From Ruminococcus flavefaciens (lineage in GTDB: Bacteria; Bacillota; Clostridia; Oscillospirales; Ruminococcaceae): 64,000 nucleotides of DNA. The notes under the pieces were generated by a model that was not told the origin of the DNA, did no database searches, and saw only the letters and a list, made by a program, of their open reading frames with translations. The first letter of the stretch is position 1. Each line of letters starts with the position of its first letter. The position numbers and the translations under genes are program-made. The stretch covers positions 62,001 through 126,000 of the forward strand of contig NZ_FPIP01000009.1 in NCBI RefSeq assembly GCF_900119075.1, given 5' to 3'. Shown here one piece after another: positions 44,322 through 53,267 of this stretch.

Positions 44322-45350
44322 ATGAAAGAACAGCTTGAAAAAATCGAAGCGCTGGCTAAGCAGGAGCTTGATTCCTGCACAGAGATAAAGGCGCTGGACG
44401 ACCTGAGGATAAAGTTCCTCGGCAAAAAGGGCGAGCTCACTGCTATCTTAAAGCAAATGGGCAAGCTCTCCGCAGAAGAAAGACCTGTTATCGGTCAGCT
44501 CGCCAACAAGGTTAGAGCAGACATCGAAGAAGCTCTCAGCAGCAAGCTCGCTTCACTGAAAGCAAATGCACAGGCTGCTAAGCTGGCAGAGGAGAAGATC
44601 GACATCACTCTCCCCGGCAAGCACGCTCCTTTCGGAAAGCTCCACCCGCTCACTAAGGTAGAGAACGAGATAAGAGAAATATTCATCGGCATGGGCTTCA
44701 ACATCGCTGACGGTCCCGAGATCGACGACGATTACCATGTTTTCGAGGCTCTTAACCTCCCTCCCGATCACCCTGCAAGAGATACTCAGGATACTTTCTA
44801 TATCGAGGGCACAAACGAGACAGTTCTCCTCCGTACACAGACCTCATCTGTACAGGTCCACGTTATGGAGAACCAGAAGCCCCCTATCCGTATCATCTCC
44901 CCAGGACGTGTTTTCCGTTCAGATGCTGTTGACGCTACACACTCACCTCTCTTCCACCAGATAGAGGGACTCGTAGTTGACAAGGGCATCACAATGAGCG
45001 ACCTCAAGGGCACTCTCGAAATGCTCATGAAGAAGCTCTACGGCAACGACTGCAAGCTCCGTTTCCGTCCTCACCACTTCCCGTTCACCGAGCCAAGCTG
45101 TGAAGTTGATATAAGCTGCTTCAACTGCGGCGGCAAGGGCTGCTCAATGTGTAAGGACGAGGGCTACATCGAGCTTCTCGGCGCAGGCATGGTTCACCCA
45201 AAGGTACTGGAGAACTGCGGTATCGACAGCAATGAGTATTCGGGCTTCGCATTCGGTCTCGGACTGGAGCGTATGGTTATGGGACGCTACGACATTAACG
45301 ACCTCCGTCTCCTCTATGAGAACGATGTGAGATTCTTAGAGCAGTTCTGA
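44322..45350 (+). CDS. pheS: Phenylalanyl-tRNA synthetase alpha subunit
   Basis: 342 residues: an N-terminal coiled coil (about 1-90) and a class II core with 'HPLTKVENEI', motif 2 'RIISPGRVFRSDAVDATHSP' and motif 3 'GFAFGLGLERMVM'. A Cys group 'CFNCGGKGCSMC' forms a zinc-like knuckle seen in many PheS of this group. GAGGTGAAAA precedes ATG 44322. pheT follows after a separate membrane-protein gene. Confidence 0.97.
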   Translation: MKEQLEKIEALAKQELDSCTEIKALDDLRIKFLGKKGELTAILKQMGKLSAEERPVIGQLANKVRADIEEALSSKLASLKANAQAAKLAEEKIDITLPGKHAPFGKLHPLTKVENEIREIFIGMGFNIADGPEIDDDYHVFEALNLPPDHPARDTQDTFYIEGTNETVLLRTQTSSVQVHVMENQKPPIRIISPGRVFRSDAVDATHSPLFHQIEGLVVDKGITMSDLKGTLEMLMKKLYGNDCKLRFRPHHFPFTEPSCEVDISCFNCGGKGCSMCKDEGYIELLGAGMVHPKVLENCGIDSNEYSGFAFGLGLERMVMGRYDINDLRLLYENDVRFLEQF

Positions 45351-45413
45351 TATATGATACGCTGATATTTGATCAAGATCGCTGCCGCTTCGGCAGTTCG
45401 GATAAACAATGTT

Positions 45414-46022
45414 ATGGTAAGAAATATAACAAAATTTTTATTCAGCAAGCAGATAGAAAGAGTGGTAGGCGGAATAGCAATACAGCTGCTCTTTCTGTTC
45501 CCGATCATCTTTATTCACGAGATCGACAGCACAATAGGCAAAGCATTACTTATTATGTTTATTGTATCGCCTTCTGTGATCGCCGCCATGGCAATTATAA
45601 ATGCGAAAAGAAAATATAAAAAGCTGCTCGGTGTTCTGGGAGTGACCAACGAATCTGAATTAGATTATTTCCTCGAACATTCTGAACATCTTAAACATAC
45701 TTATACCTTCCTGAATAACGGTATGGTCGTCAATTTCACGAAACTGGAGTACTTTTATATAAGAGATATCCAGAAGATGATAAAAGGCTCTTTCAATGTG
45801 TACTATAGCTCGCAAAACCCGGAAATGGGCTCGACCACGGAAACAGTCACAGTATATGAGATAAAGATCAGCCTTAATAAGCATGACAGGCTGCCGCGTA
45901 AATTCAGACTAAAATATGAAAGCTTTATAGAGCGTGATGCGGTATTTTTAAATCTGGCAAAAGCTTATTCGGAATATGGTGATCCCATTGATATCGTAAA
46001 GGATCAGGATCAATTAAAATGA
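45414..46022 (+). CDS. Membrane protein of unknown function between pheS and pheT
   Basis: About 202 residues from ATG 45414; no strong RBS is visible and TTG 45369 is the other choice. Two hydrophobic segments (about 22-42 and 48-66), a positively charged turn, then a soluble alpha/beta part with 'FTKLEYFYIRDIQKM'. No family recognised. It is more A/T-rich than the synthetase genes around it and ends 14 bp before pheT. It may be a recent insert in an otherwise common gene pair. Confidence 0.7.
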   Translation: MVRNITKFLFSKQIERVVGGIAIQLLFLFPIIFIHEIDSTIGKALLIMFIVSPSVIAAMAIINAKRKYKKLLGVLGVTNESELDYFLEHSEHLKHTYTFLNNGMVVNFTKLEYFYIRDIQKMIKGSFNVYYSSQNPEMGSTTETVTVYEIKISLNKHDRLPRKFRLKYESFIERDAVFLNLAKAYSEYGDPIDIVKDQDQLK

Positions 46023-46035
46023 AAGGAAAAAAGAT

Positions 46036-48492
46036 ATGAATTTATCTATGAAATGGCTCGGCGATTATGTTAAAGCCGATATGCCTATAAAGGATTTCTG
46101 CCATGCCCTCACAATGAGCGGCTCTAAGGTAGAATGCTACGAAAAAGAAGGAAGCAATATTTCCAACGTTGTAGTTGGTAAGATACTCTCAAAGGGACCT
46201 CACGAAAATGCTGACGCGCTCTTCGTTTGTCAGGTGGACATCGGCGCAGAGGCTCCTATACAGATAGTTACAAACGCTAAGAACGTCAAGGAGGGCGACC
46301 TCGTCCCCGTTGCTCTTGACGGAGCTGTTCTCCCCGAGGGCAAGATAAAGAAGTGCAAGATGCGCGGAGTTGAGAGCTTCGGTATGTTCTGCGGACTTGA
46401 TACTCTCGGTCTCACAGCTCACGACTTCCCCTATGCAGATCCAGAGGGCGTTTTCGTCATCGAGGAGGACTGCAAGCTTGGCGAGGATATCCACACAGCT
46501 ATCGGTCTGGACGATACTTCCGTTGAGTTTGAGATAACCTCAAACCGCCCCGACTGTCTCAGCGTTATCGGTCTCGCAAGAGAGACTGCCGCTACCTACG
46601 GCACAGAGCTCAAGGTAAAGGCTCCCGAGTTCAAGGGCGTTGACGGCGATATCAACTCAATGCTGAAGGTAGATATCATCAACAAGGAAAAGTGTCAGAG
46701 ATACTGCGCAGGTATCGTCAAGAACGTAAAGATAGGTCCTTCACCGCGCTGGATGAGAGAGAGACTCCGTGCAAGCGGCGTTCGTCCTATCAACAACTTC
46801 GTTGATATCACAAACTACGTAATGCTTGAATACGGTCAGCCTATGCACGCTTTCGACCTTCGCTATGTTGAGGGAGCTCATATCAATGTCCGCAACGCCA
46901 AGAACGGCGAAAAGATAATGACTCTCGACGGCGTTGAAAGAGAGCTCACAGAGGATATGCTGGTAATCGCTGACGAGAAGAAGCCCGTTGCCGTTGCAGG
47001 TATCATGGGCGGCGAGTACAGCGGTATCATGGACGACACCACAACTGTTGTATTCGAGTCAGCTTACTTTGAGCCTACACAGGTAAGACGTACATCAAAG
47101 GCTCTCCGCCTTAAATCAGACGCTTCATCACGCTATGAAAAGGGCGTTGACAGACTTATCTCCATGACCTGCTTAAAGAGAGCATTCCAGCTTGTTGAAG
47201 AGCTTGGAGCAGGCGAAGTCCTCAACACAGTAATCGACTGCGACTACACAGACAAGACTCCTGCAGCTGTTGATTTCAGCGCAGAGTGGATAAACAATTT
47301 CCTCGGCACTGATATCTCAGAGGCTGACATGATAAAGTACCTCGAAAGACTTGATTTCAAGGTAGAAAACGGCAAGGTAATAGCTCCCTCATTCCGTATA
47401 GACATCGGCTGCAAGGCTGACGTTGCAGAGGAAGTTGCCCGTATCTACGGCTACAACAATATCCCCTCAACTGATTTCCGCGGCGTTGCAAGAGCAGAGT
47501 TCACAGAGGAGCAGAAATTCGTCCGCACTCTCAGAAATGCGGCGGTTGCTCTGGGCGGCTACGAGATAGCTACCTACTCATTCGTATCGCCTAAGTACTT
47601 CGATAAGATAAAGCTCCCTGCTGACAGCAAGCTCCGTAAGGTAGTCAAGATAGTTAATCCTCTCGGCGAGGACACCAGCGTTATGAGAACATCTACTATC
47701 CCCTCGATGCTGGACGTTCTCTCATTCAACTACAACAACCGCAACGACAAGGCTTGTCTCTTTGAGATAGCTAAGGAGTACCTCCCTGCACAGGAGGAGA
47801 AGCCCTTCATCAATGGCGATACTCTCGCAAACAGCGGCAAGCAGAAGCACAAGTACAGCTATTCTCTCCCCGATGAGCCACAGAAGCTCACTATCGGTAT
47901 GTACGGCGGCGACGCTGACTTCTACACCCTCAAGGGCATGGTAGAGCAGCTCCTCGCAGAGCTCAAGATAGAGGACGTTGAGTATATCCGTGCAAACGAC
48001 AGCGATGTATTCGACGAGAAGTACGCTCTCCACCCCGGCAGAAGCGCAGTTATCCTCAAGGACGGCGCTCCTCTCGGTATCATGGGCGAGGTTCACCCCG
48101 AGGTTCAGGAGACCTATGAGATAGGCGTAAAGACATACGTTGCAAAGCTCAATATCCCTGAGCTCATGGCAGCTGCCGCTGAGAAGATAACATATCAGCC
48201 CCTGCCAAAGTTCCCTGCAACTACACGTGACCTCAGTCTCCTTGTGGACGAGGATATGCCTGTTGCAGAGCTTGAAAAGGCTATCAAGGGCGCTGTCGGA
48301 AAGATCCTTGAAAAGGTAACTCTCTTCGACGTATACCGCAGCGACGACATGAAGAAGAACGGCAAGAAGAGTATCGCTTACTCTATCTCAATGCGTTCAC
48401 ATGAGGGAACTCTCACCGACGAGCAGGCTGACGGAGCTATGAAGCGCGTGCTCAAGGCTCTCAGCGCTATCGGAGCAGAGCTCCGCGGCTGA
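46036..48492 (+). CDS. pheT: Phenylalanyl-tRNA synthetase beta subunit
   Basis: 818 residues, usual length. The N-terminal tRNA-binding EMAP-like domain (about 40-150, 'ICGLDTLG'-type with 'KKCKMRGVESFGMFCG') is followed by B3/B4 editing modules (about 210-400), the B5 domain (about 405-475), the inactive class II core and the C-terminal FDX-ACB domain (about 725-818, 'FPATTRDLSLLVDEDMPV'). AAGGAAAAAAGAT precedes ATG 46036. Under the same Phe T-box as pheS, unless the intervening gene has its own promoter. Confidence 0.97.
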   Translation: MNLSMKWLGDYVKADMPIKDFCHALTMSGSKVECYEKEGSNISNVVVGKILSKGPHENADALFVCQVDIGAEAPIQIVTNAKNVKEGDLVPVALDGAVLPEGKIKKCKMRGVESFGMFCGLDTLGLTAHDFPYADPEGVFVIEEDCKLGEDIHTAIGLDDTSVEFEITSNRPDCLSVIGLARETAATYGTELKVKAPEFKGVDGDINSMLKVDIINKEKCQRYCAGIVKNVKIGPSPRWMRERLRASGVRPINNFVDITNYVMLEYGQPMHAFDLRYVEGAHINVRNAKNGEKIMTLDGVERELTEDMLVIADEKKPVAVAGIMGGEYSGIMDDTTTVVFESAYFEPTQVRRTSKALRLKSDASSRYEKGVDRLISMTCLKRAFQLVEELGAGEVLNTVIDCDYTDKTPAAVDFSAEWINNFLGTDISEADMIKYLERLDFKVENGKVIAPSFRIDIGCKADVAEEVARIYGYNNIPSTDFRGVARAEFTEEQKFVRTLRNAAVALGGYEIATYSFVSPKYFDKIKLPADSKLRKVVKIVNPLGEDTSVMRTSTIPSMLDVLSFNYNNRNDKACLFEIAKEYLPAQEEKPFINGDTLANSGKQKHKYSYSLPDEPQKLTIGMYGGDADFYTLKGMVEQLLAELKIEDVEYIRANDSDVFDEKYALHPGRSAVILKDGAPLGIMGEVHPEVQETYEIGVKTYVAKLNIPELMAAAAEKITYQPLPKFPATTRDLSLLVDEDMPVAELEKAIKGAVGKILEKVTLFDVYRSDDMKKNGKKSIAYSISMRSHEGTLTDEQADGAMKRVLKALSAIGAELRG

Positions 48493-48527
48493 TATCGAAT
48501 CATTGCAATAACCGAATAAACTACGCA

Positions 48528-48555
48528 GGGGCTGCCATTGGCAGCCCTTGTTTTG
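48528..48555 (+). terminator. Terminator of pheT
   Basis: GGGCTGCC-ATT-GGCAGCCC followed by TTGTTTTG. A GGGCGACGGGACGTCGCCCC box and a TTAGTTCTAAGTTCTTAG arm follow (48,604-48,660). Confidence 0.8.
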
Positions 48556-48728
48556 TGGGGGCGGAGTTTAGCTGTTCGACGAAATGAATACGTTACCAAA
48601 TAAACGGGCGACGGGACGTCGCCCCTACATTTTTAGCTCTTAGTTCTAAGTTCTTAGTCCTGACATCAAAGGCATAATCCCGAAGTCCTCCGAATAAACT
48701 TGAAGTATCAAATATCGGAGGTAAGACC

Positions 48729-49007
48729 ATGCAGGACAAGACTGTAAAACAAAACCACAATATGATTCTCGAAAACCGCAAGAGCCTGAGTATTTCGGGC
48801 ATAACCGACGTGGACAGCTTCGACGAGAGGGAGATAATCCTCTATACTCAGCTGGGGGAGCTGACCATTCAGGGGCGCGAGCTTCATATCGACGCCATGA
48901 GCGTCGAAACAGGGGACATGACCATAACAGGCGACATATGGGCGCTTATCTACGGAGACAAGGATAAAAAAGGTCCCATATCCGCACTGGGAAAGCTGTT
49001 CAGATGA
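48729..49007 (+). CDS. yabP: Sporulation protein YabP
   Basis: 92 residues, the usual YabP size, with the family core 'HNMILENRKSLSISGITDVDSFDE'-type start and 'GELTIQGRELHI' centre. YabP is needed for spore coat/cortex assembly in Bacillus. ATG 48729 follows GGAGGTAAGACC. It overlaps yabQ by 4 bases. Ruminococcus is not known as a regular spore former, so this may be retained for another role. Confidence 0.92.
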   Translation: MQDKTVKQNHNMILENRKSLSISGITDVDSFDEREIILYTQLGELTIQGRELHIDAMSVETGDMTITGDIWALIYGDKDKKGPISALGKLFR

Positions 49008-49591
49008 CTATCCCCGAGACCTATTTCACCGTCAGCGAGGAGCTTCGGTTATTCGGGCTTTCATGTCTTATGGGAGCGGCTGTCGGCGCAGCTTACGATG
49101 TTCTGCGCGTACTGAGACTTACGCTGCCCCATAACAGCTGTCTCGTGGCAGCCGAGGATATCGGCTTTTTAGGGCTGTACGCCGTGGTACTGACGGCTTT
49201 TTCAAACGCTGCTGCAAGGGGAGAGATGCGGCTTTATTTTGCTGTTGGCAGCGTTCTCGGCTTTGCGCTGTATTTTTTTACCGTGGGAAGAGCAGTCAAT
49301 GCCACTCTGCGCAAGCTTTTTTCTGTTGTCGGAGCTGCTTTGAAGTTGATTTTCAGACCATTAGGAGCATTTTTTGCACTTCTTCGTGCAAAAGCTAATG
49401 TTAAATTTGTAGGAAATCTCCAAATTATTGTTAAACCACTTAAAAAAATAAAAATAGTATTGCTAAACAGGCGGCTTCTGTTGTATAATAAAATGGCAAA
49501 TAAAAAGAGAAAGAACGTGAAAAGCGTTGCGCAAAAAAATGAAACACGAAAAACAGAAGAAAAAAGGTCTGTTCAACGGCGCTCTCGTTAA
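49004..49591 (+). CDS. yabQ: Spore cortex protein YabQ
   Basis: 195 residues. The N-terminal two-thirds has four to five hydrophobic segments including 'FGLSCLMGAAVGAAYDVLRVLRL', typical for YabQ. The C-terminal tail is long and very basic. It overlaps yabP by 4 bases (ATGA) and divIC by about 50 bases. Membrane protein involved in cortex formation where spores exist. Confidence 0.9.
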   Translation: MTIPETYFTVSEELRLFGLSCLMGAAVGAAYDVLRVLRLTLPHNSCLVAAEDIGFLGLYAVVLTAFSNAAARGEMRLYFAVGSVLGFALYFFTVGRAVNATLRKLFSVVGAALKLIFRPLGAFFALLRAKANVKFVGNLQIIVKPLKKIKIVLLNRRLLLYNKMANKKRKNVKSVAQKNETRKTEEKRSVQRRSR

Positions 49592-49841
49592 ATTAGCCGC
49601 AGTTGCCGTGTTTATCGGCTGTGCTGTACTTATCGTAACTACCAATAAGGACTGCGAGACCAAGGAAGAGCAAATGGCGAGGATACAGACTAAAATAGAC
49701 GCATATGAGACCGAAAATGCCGAGCTGCAGCGTGTCCTTGACAGTGATGACCTCAAAGAGTATATGGAAAAGGTCGCACTTGAGGAGAGAGGCTATGCCT
49801 ATCCCGACGAGCGCAGATTCTACGACACGACAAGGGATTAA
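49539..49841 (+). CDS. divIC: Septum formation protein DivIC/FtsB family
   Basis: 100 residues: basic cytoplasmic start, one membrane helix (about 16-34), an extracellular coiled coil ('QMARIQTKIDAYETENAEL') and the 'EYMEKVALEERGYAYPDE' tail found in FtsB/DivIC. ATG 49539 lies inside the end of yabQ. Partner of FtsL/DivIB in the divisome. The yabP-yabQ-divIC-yabR order matches Bacillus. Confidence 0.93.
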   Translation: MKHEKQKKKGLFNGALVKLAAVAVFIGCAVLIVTTNKDCETKEEQMARIQTKIDAYETENAELQRVLDSDDLKEYMEKVALEERGYAYPDERRFYDTTRD

Positions 49842-49881
49842 TAGGATCCGAGCGATCCATAAAAAGGAGTTATAAATATTT

Positions 49882-50418
49882 ATGCAGCTGGAAATAGGTA
49901 AGGTTTACAATGGAAAGGTCAAGGGTATCACTCAGTACGGAGCTTTCGTTGATATCGAGGGCGGCGGTACGGGTATGGTGCATATTTCCGAGATCGCCAA
50001 TACATATGTAAACGATATCCGCGAACATCTTACAGAGGAGCAGGAAGTCAAGGTCAAGGTAATTGGCATCAACGAGGCAGGTAAGGTCAGCCTGTCCATT
50101 AAGAAGGCTTCCGAGAACGGCGACGCACAGCCACGTCAGCGCCGATTTGACAAAGGTCAGGGCAAGTTTGACAAGGGCGATAAGGGCGGAGAAAAGTTCG
50201 ATAAGTTCGACAAGGGCGAGCGCAGTTTTGATAAGGGCGAAAGGAATAACGAACGTCCTCAGCGCAGCAAGCCTGTTATATGGGAGCCGAAGAAGCAGAT
50301 ACCTCCGTCAGAGATGACATTTGAGGATATGATGTCACGTTTCAAGCAGACCAGCGAGGAGCGTATGTGCGACCTCAAGCGCAGTACCGACAGAAAGAAC
50401 GGTACAAGAAGAAAGTAA
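49882..50418 (+). CDS. yabR: S1 RNA-binding-domain protein (YabR-like)
   Basis: 178 residues. One S1 domain occupies the first about 72 residues ('VYNGKVKGITQYGAFVDIEGG', 'GMVHISEIA', 'KVKVIGINEAGKVSLSIKKA'). It is followed by an Asp/Lys/Gly repeat tract with 'KFDKGDKGG'-like units (about 85-125) and a 'PPSEMTFEDMMSRFKQTSEERM' C-terminal motif common to these proteins. AAAAAGGAGTTATAAATATT precedes the start. RNA-binding, cytoplasmic; it completes the yabP-R cluster. Confidence 0.93.
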   Translation: MQLEIGKVYNGKVKGITQYGAFVDIEGGGTGMVHISEIANTYVNDIREHLTEEQEVKVKVIGINEAGKVSLSIKKASENGDAQPRQRRFDKGQGKFDKGDKGGEKFDKFDKGERSFDKGERNNERPQRSKPVIWEPKKQIPPSEMTFEDMMSRFKQTSEERMCDLKRSTDRKNGTRRK

Positions 50419-50424
50419 GGCAGG

Positions 50425-50449
50425 GCCGTCCGTTTAGGGCGGCTTTTTT
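50425..50449 (+). terminator. Terminator of the yabP-yabR cluster
   Basis: GCCGTCC-GTTTA-GGGCGGC followed by TTTTTTG. Confidence 0.85.
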
Positions 50450-50453
50450 GTAC

Positions 50454-50482
50454 TTGCTATTTTTTTAGTTTTATGATATAAT
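50454..50482 (+). promoter_or_regulatory. Promoter of the 50,637 membrane-protein gene
   Basis: TTGCTA (50454-50459), 17 nt, TATAAT (50477-50482). A repeat element at 50,501-50,618 lies between it and the gene. Confidence 0.75.
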
Positions 50483-50500
50483 ACTTATAAAACAGCGTAA

Positions 50501-50618
50501 AGTTGAGAGATGAGAGTTGAAAGTTATGGTGTCGCCTATGGCGACATTATTTGAATAATATGAGCGAAGCGAATACATCAACTTTCAACTCTCAACTCTT
50601 CACTCTCAACTTTCAACT
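50501..50618. repeat. AACTCTCAACTC-arm inverted repeat (second copy)
   Basis: Left arm AGTTGAGAGATGAGAGTTGA (50,501-50,520 onward) and right arm AACTTTCAACTCTCAACTCT (about 50,579-50,618) around a GTGTCGCCTATGGCGAC hairpin. Same plan as 7,009-7,127. Confidence 0.85.
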
Positions 50619-50636
50619 AAACCGATAGGTGATCTA

Positions 50637-51416
50637 ATGGACGAATATATGAACGAGGAACTGCGCGAAAAGCCAAATCACGCGCACTATCCCATATGCC
50701 GCGGCAGGCTCTCGGATATTGAAAAGCACAGCCATCAGATATTTTTTTATACTCTCATTGCCTGTGCGTTAATGGCTTTCTTTTCTATCCTCTGCGTACC
50801 TATGCACGTTATCGGCTGGCTGCCCATGATTTTCAACAGCGAGGAGATAAGCAAGGGCGCTTTCAATGTCAGCTTTGGATTCGGCTTTGCACAGGTGCTG
50901 TGCTGTGCGGCTATAGTTGTGTTCTCAGCGCTTAACCTGGGAAAACGCAAGACTTTTGGCATTGTATTGTTTGTGATATATATGGTCCTGACGATAAGCT
51001 CGGTATTCTTTACGCTTACGGGCTTGGATGTCATAACTACTATTATCGGCATTATGGGAATGTACTACTGCCGCGGAGTTTTCAGAGACGGCAAGGATTA
51101 CCAGCAGCTCTCAAAGACTGAGGGCTTTCCTATGTTCAGCGTCGTTTTAGCTGAATATGATGACCAGAAGGGGAAAACGAACTTCCTGCACACAAAGAGC
51201 GGAAAGGATTATTACGATTCGATGAATCAGCAGAGCGCCGCTCCTGCCGCATCTGTACAAAAGTCTCAGAGCTATGTCAAGCCGCAGAACCCACTTGGCA
51301 ATATGCCCGAGCTCAATACGTCGGGTATGTCGCGTTCAGGCGCTTCTGAAGGCTTGTTCAAGCCAAAATCAGGAAAAGAGGGGACTATTTCTTTCAGTCC
51401 GTTAAAACTCAGATAA
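50637..51416 (+). CDS. Four-helix membrane protein of unknown function
   Basis: 259 residues. A charged N-terminus, then about four hydrophobic segments (about 37-60, 80-104, 108-130, 132-148), then a soluble tail with Gln/Ser/Pro-rich stretches. The start at ATG 50637 lies beside GATAGGTGATCTA. No family recognised. It precedes comM by 12 bp, so the two are probably co-transcribed. Confidence 0.75.
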   Translation: MDEYMNEELREKPNHAHYPICRGRLSDIEKHSHQIFFYTLIACALMAFFSILCVPMHVIGWLPMIFNSEEISKGAFNVSFGFGFAQVLCCAAIVVFSALNLGKRKTFGIVLFVIYMVLTISSVFFTLTGLDVITTIIGIMGMYYCRGVFRDGKDYQQLSKTEGFPMFSVVLAEYDDQKGKTNFLHTKSGKDYYDSMNQQSAAPAASVQKSQSYVKPQNPLGNMPELNTSGMSRSGASEGLFKPKSGKEGTISFSPLKLR

Positions 51417-51428
51417 GGGGGACATACT

Positions 51429-52955
51429 ATGTTTGCAAAGGTTTCAAGTCTTGGACTTTTCGGGCTTAACGCCTTTCCTGTAGATGTAGAGATAGATATC
51501 AGCCGCGGAAATCCCATGTTTGAGATAGTCGGACTTCCCGATACTGTCGTAAAAGAGAGCCGCGAGCGTATCCGCGCTGCACTGCGCTCATGCAGTATCA
51601 GCTTTCCTGTGGCTTCTGTCATGATAAATCTTGCTCCCGCAGATACGAAAAAGAGCGGCTCGGTCCACGATATGGCGATATTTATGGCTGTGCTCCGCGG
51701 TATGAGAATGATAACCGAGGATACCGACGGCTGTTCGTTCATCGGTGAGATATCCCTCAACGGTGATATCCGCCGCATAAACGGGGTTCTCCCAATGGTC
51801 ATGCTTGCCCGTGAAACAGGCATAAAGTCGGTATTTGTGCCTGCTGAGAACGCAAAGGAGGCTTCTGTTATCGACGGCGTGGATATTTACGCTGTCCATA
51901 ATGCAGAGGAGCTTATCCGTCATTTTCGCAATGAGGAGCTTCTCACGCCCTGCGAGCACTATATACCGCCCGAAGCGGCGTACAACGAGCCGCTGGACTT
52001 TGCTGACGTAAGAGGTCAGCAGTCCGCGAAAAAGGCTCTGGAAATAGCCGCGGCAGGCGGACACAACGCCCTGCTCATAGGCTCGCCCGGAAGCGGCAAG
52101 AGTATGCTTGCAAAGCGTATGCCGTCAATACTTCCGCCGCTGACCTTTGAGGAAGCTCTTGAAACTACGAAAATACATTCAATTTCGGGATTACTTACTC
52201 CCGAAATGCCCATAATAACAAAAAGACCTTTCCGCTCGCCACACCATACCATATCCTCGGCAGGTCTTGCAGGCGGCGGAACAGTTCCTCACCCCGGCGA
52301 GGTGTCCCTTGCTCATAACGGACTTCTCTTTCTGGACGAGCTTGCGGAGTTTGACCGCAAAACGCTGGAGATACTCCGTCAGCCATTGGAGGACAGGAAG
52401 GTTACTATTGCCCGTGCCTCGGGTACGGTGACTTATCCGTGTACGATAATGCTTATCGGAGCTATGAACCCATGTCCCTGCGGATATTACGGACACCCCA
52501 AGCGCAAATGCATATGCCCGAAAAATAAGGTAACGGGCTATCTCTCCAAGATATCAGGACCGCTTCTTGACCGCTTTGACCTCCATATCGAGGTAGCTCC
52601 CGTGGAGTTCGGCGACCTTGCTTCAAAGGCAAAGGAGGAGAGCTCCGCAGATATCAGAAAGCGCGTTGTAGCGGCAAGAGCCATACAGGAGGAGCGCTTC
52701 AGGGATACGGGTATCACCTGCAATGCACTGATAACTCCTGATAAATTGCAGGAATTCTGTCCTATGGACGAAGCGGCTGAGAAGCTGATGAAGAACGTGT
52801 TTGACAGACTTGGTCTCAGCGCGAGAGCATATGACAGGATATTGAAGGTAGCTCGTACTATCGCGGATATAGACGGCTCTGAGGTCATACAGAAACAGCA
52901 CGTTGCCACAGCGGCACAGTTCCGAAGCCTTGACCGTAAATACTGGAGCGAGTGA
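51429..52955 (+). CDS. comM: YifB/ComM-family Mg chelatase-like AAA+ ATPase
   Basis: 508 residues, full length. The N-terminal Lon-like domain has 'DVEIDISRGNPMFEIVGLPD', the AAA+ core has Walker A 'GSPGSGKS' and Walker B 'LLFLDELAEF', and there is a zinc-like Cys cluster 'NPCPCGYYGHPKRKCIC'. The C-terminal Mg-chelatase subdomain has 'SGPLLDRFDLHIEV'. Homologues such as ComM act as branch-migration helicases in natural transformation; the role here is inferred. Confidence 0.95.
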   Translation: MFAKVSSLGLFGLNAFPVDVEIDISRGNPMFEIVGLPDTVVKESRERIRAALRSCSISFPVASVMINLAPADTKKSGSVHDMAIFMAVLRGMRMITEDTDGCSFIGEISLNGDIRRINGVLPMVMLARETGIKSVFVPAENAKEASVIDGVDIYAVHNAEELIRHFRNEELLTPCEHYIPPEAAYNEPLDFADVRGQQSAKKALEIAAAGGHNALLIGSPGSGKSMLAKRMPSILPPLTFEEALETTKIHSISGLLTPEMPIITKRPFRSPHHTISSAGLAGGGTVPHPGEVSLAHNGLLFLDELAEFDRKTLEILRQPLEDRKVTIARASGTVTYPCTIMLIGAMNPCPCGYYGHPKRKCICPKNKVTGYLSKISGPLLDRFDLHIEVAPVEFGDLASKAKEESSADIRKRVVAARAIQEERFRDTGITCNALITPDKLQEFCPMDEAAEKLMKNVFDRLGLSARAYDRILKVARTIADIDGSEVIQKQHVATAAQFRSLDRKYWSE

Positions 52956-52964
52956 TCATTATTT

Positions 52965-53228
52965 GTAGGGGACGCCGTCCTCGGCGTCCCGTGCCTAACA
53001 ATAAAATGATGAATGAAACGCTGTAGGGGCGGATATTATCCGCCCAATAAGGGGACGCCCTCACTTGCAGGGCGTCCCCTCTCGAAAAACAATTCACCGG
53101 ATTGTTTTTCGATTCACCCCTTGCGGAGCGCTTGATAATTGCGGGGCTTTGCCCCACACCCCACCAGAGGCGCTGCCTCTGGACTCCGCCAAAGGAACAC
53201 AGTCCCTTTGGAATCCCGTTCATGGGTT
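52965..53228. repeat. Palindromic boxes plus mosaic repeat copy D (reverse orientation)
   Basis: Two boxes (52,965-52,993; 53,024-53,050) precede a reverse-oriented mosaic element containing GACGCCCTCACTTGCAGGGC, ATTCACCGGATTGTTTTTCG, GCGGGGCTTTGCCCCAC, AGAGGCGCTGCCTCT and TTTGGAATCCCGTTCATGGG. It matches copies A-C on the other strand. The rodA RBS follows about 30 bp later. Confidence 0.8.
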
Positions 53229-53267
53229 CAGCAAGTTATTATTACAAAGAAAAAACAAGGAGAAACA

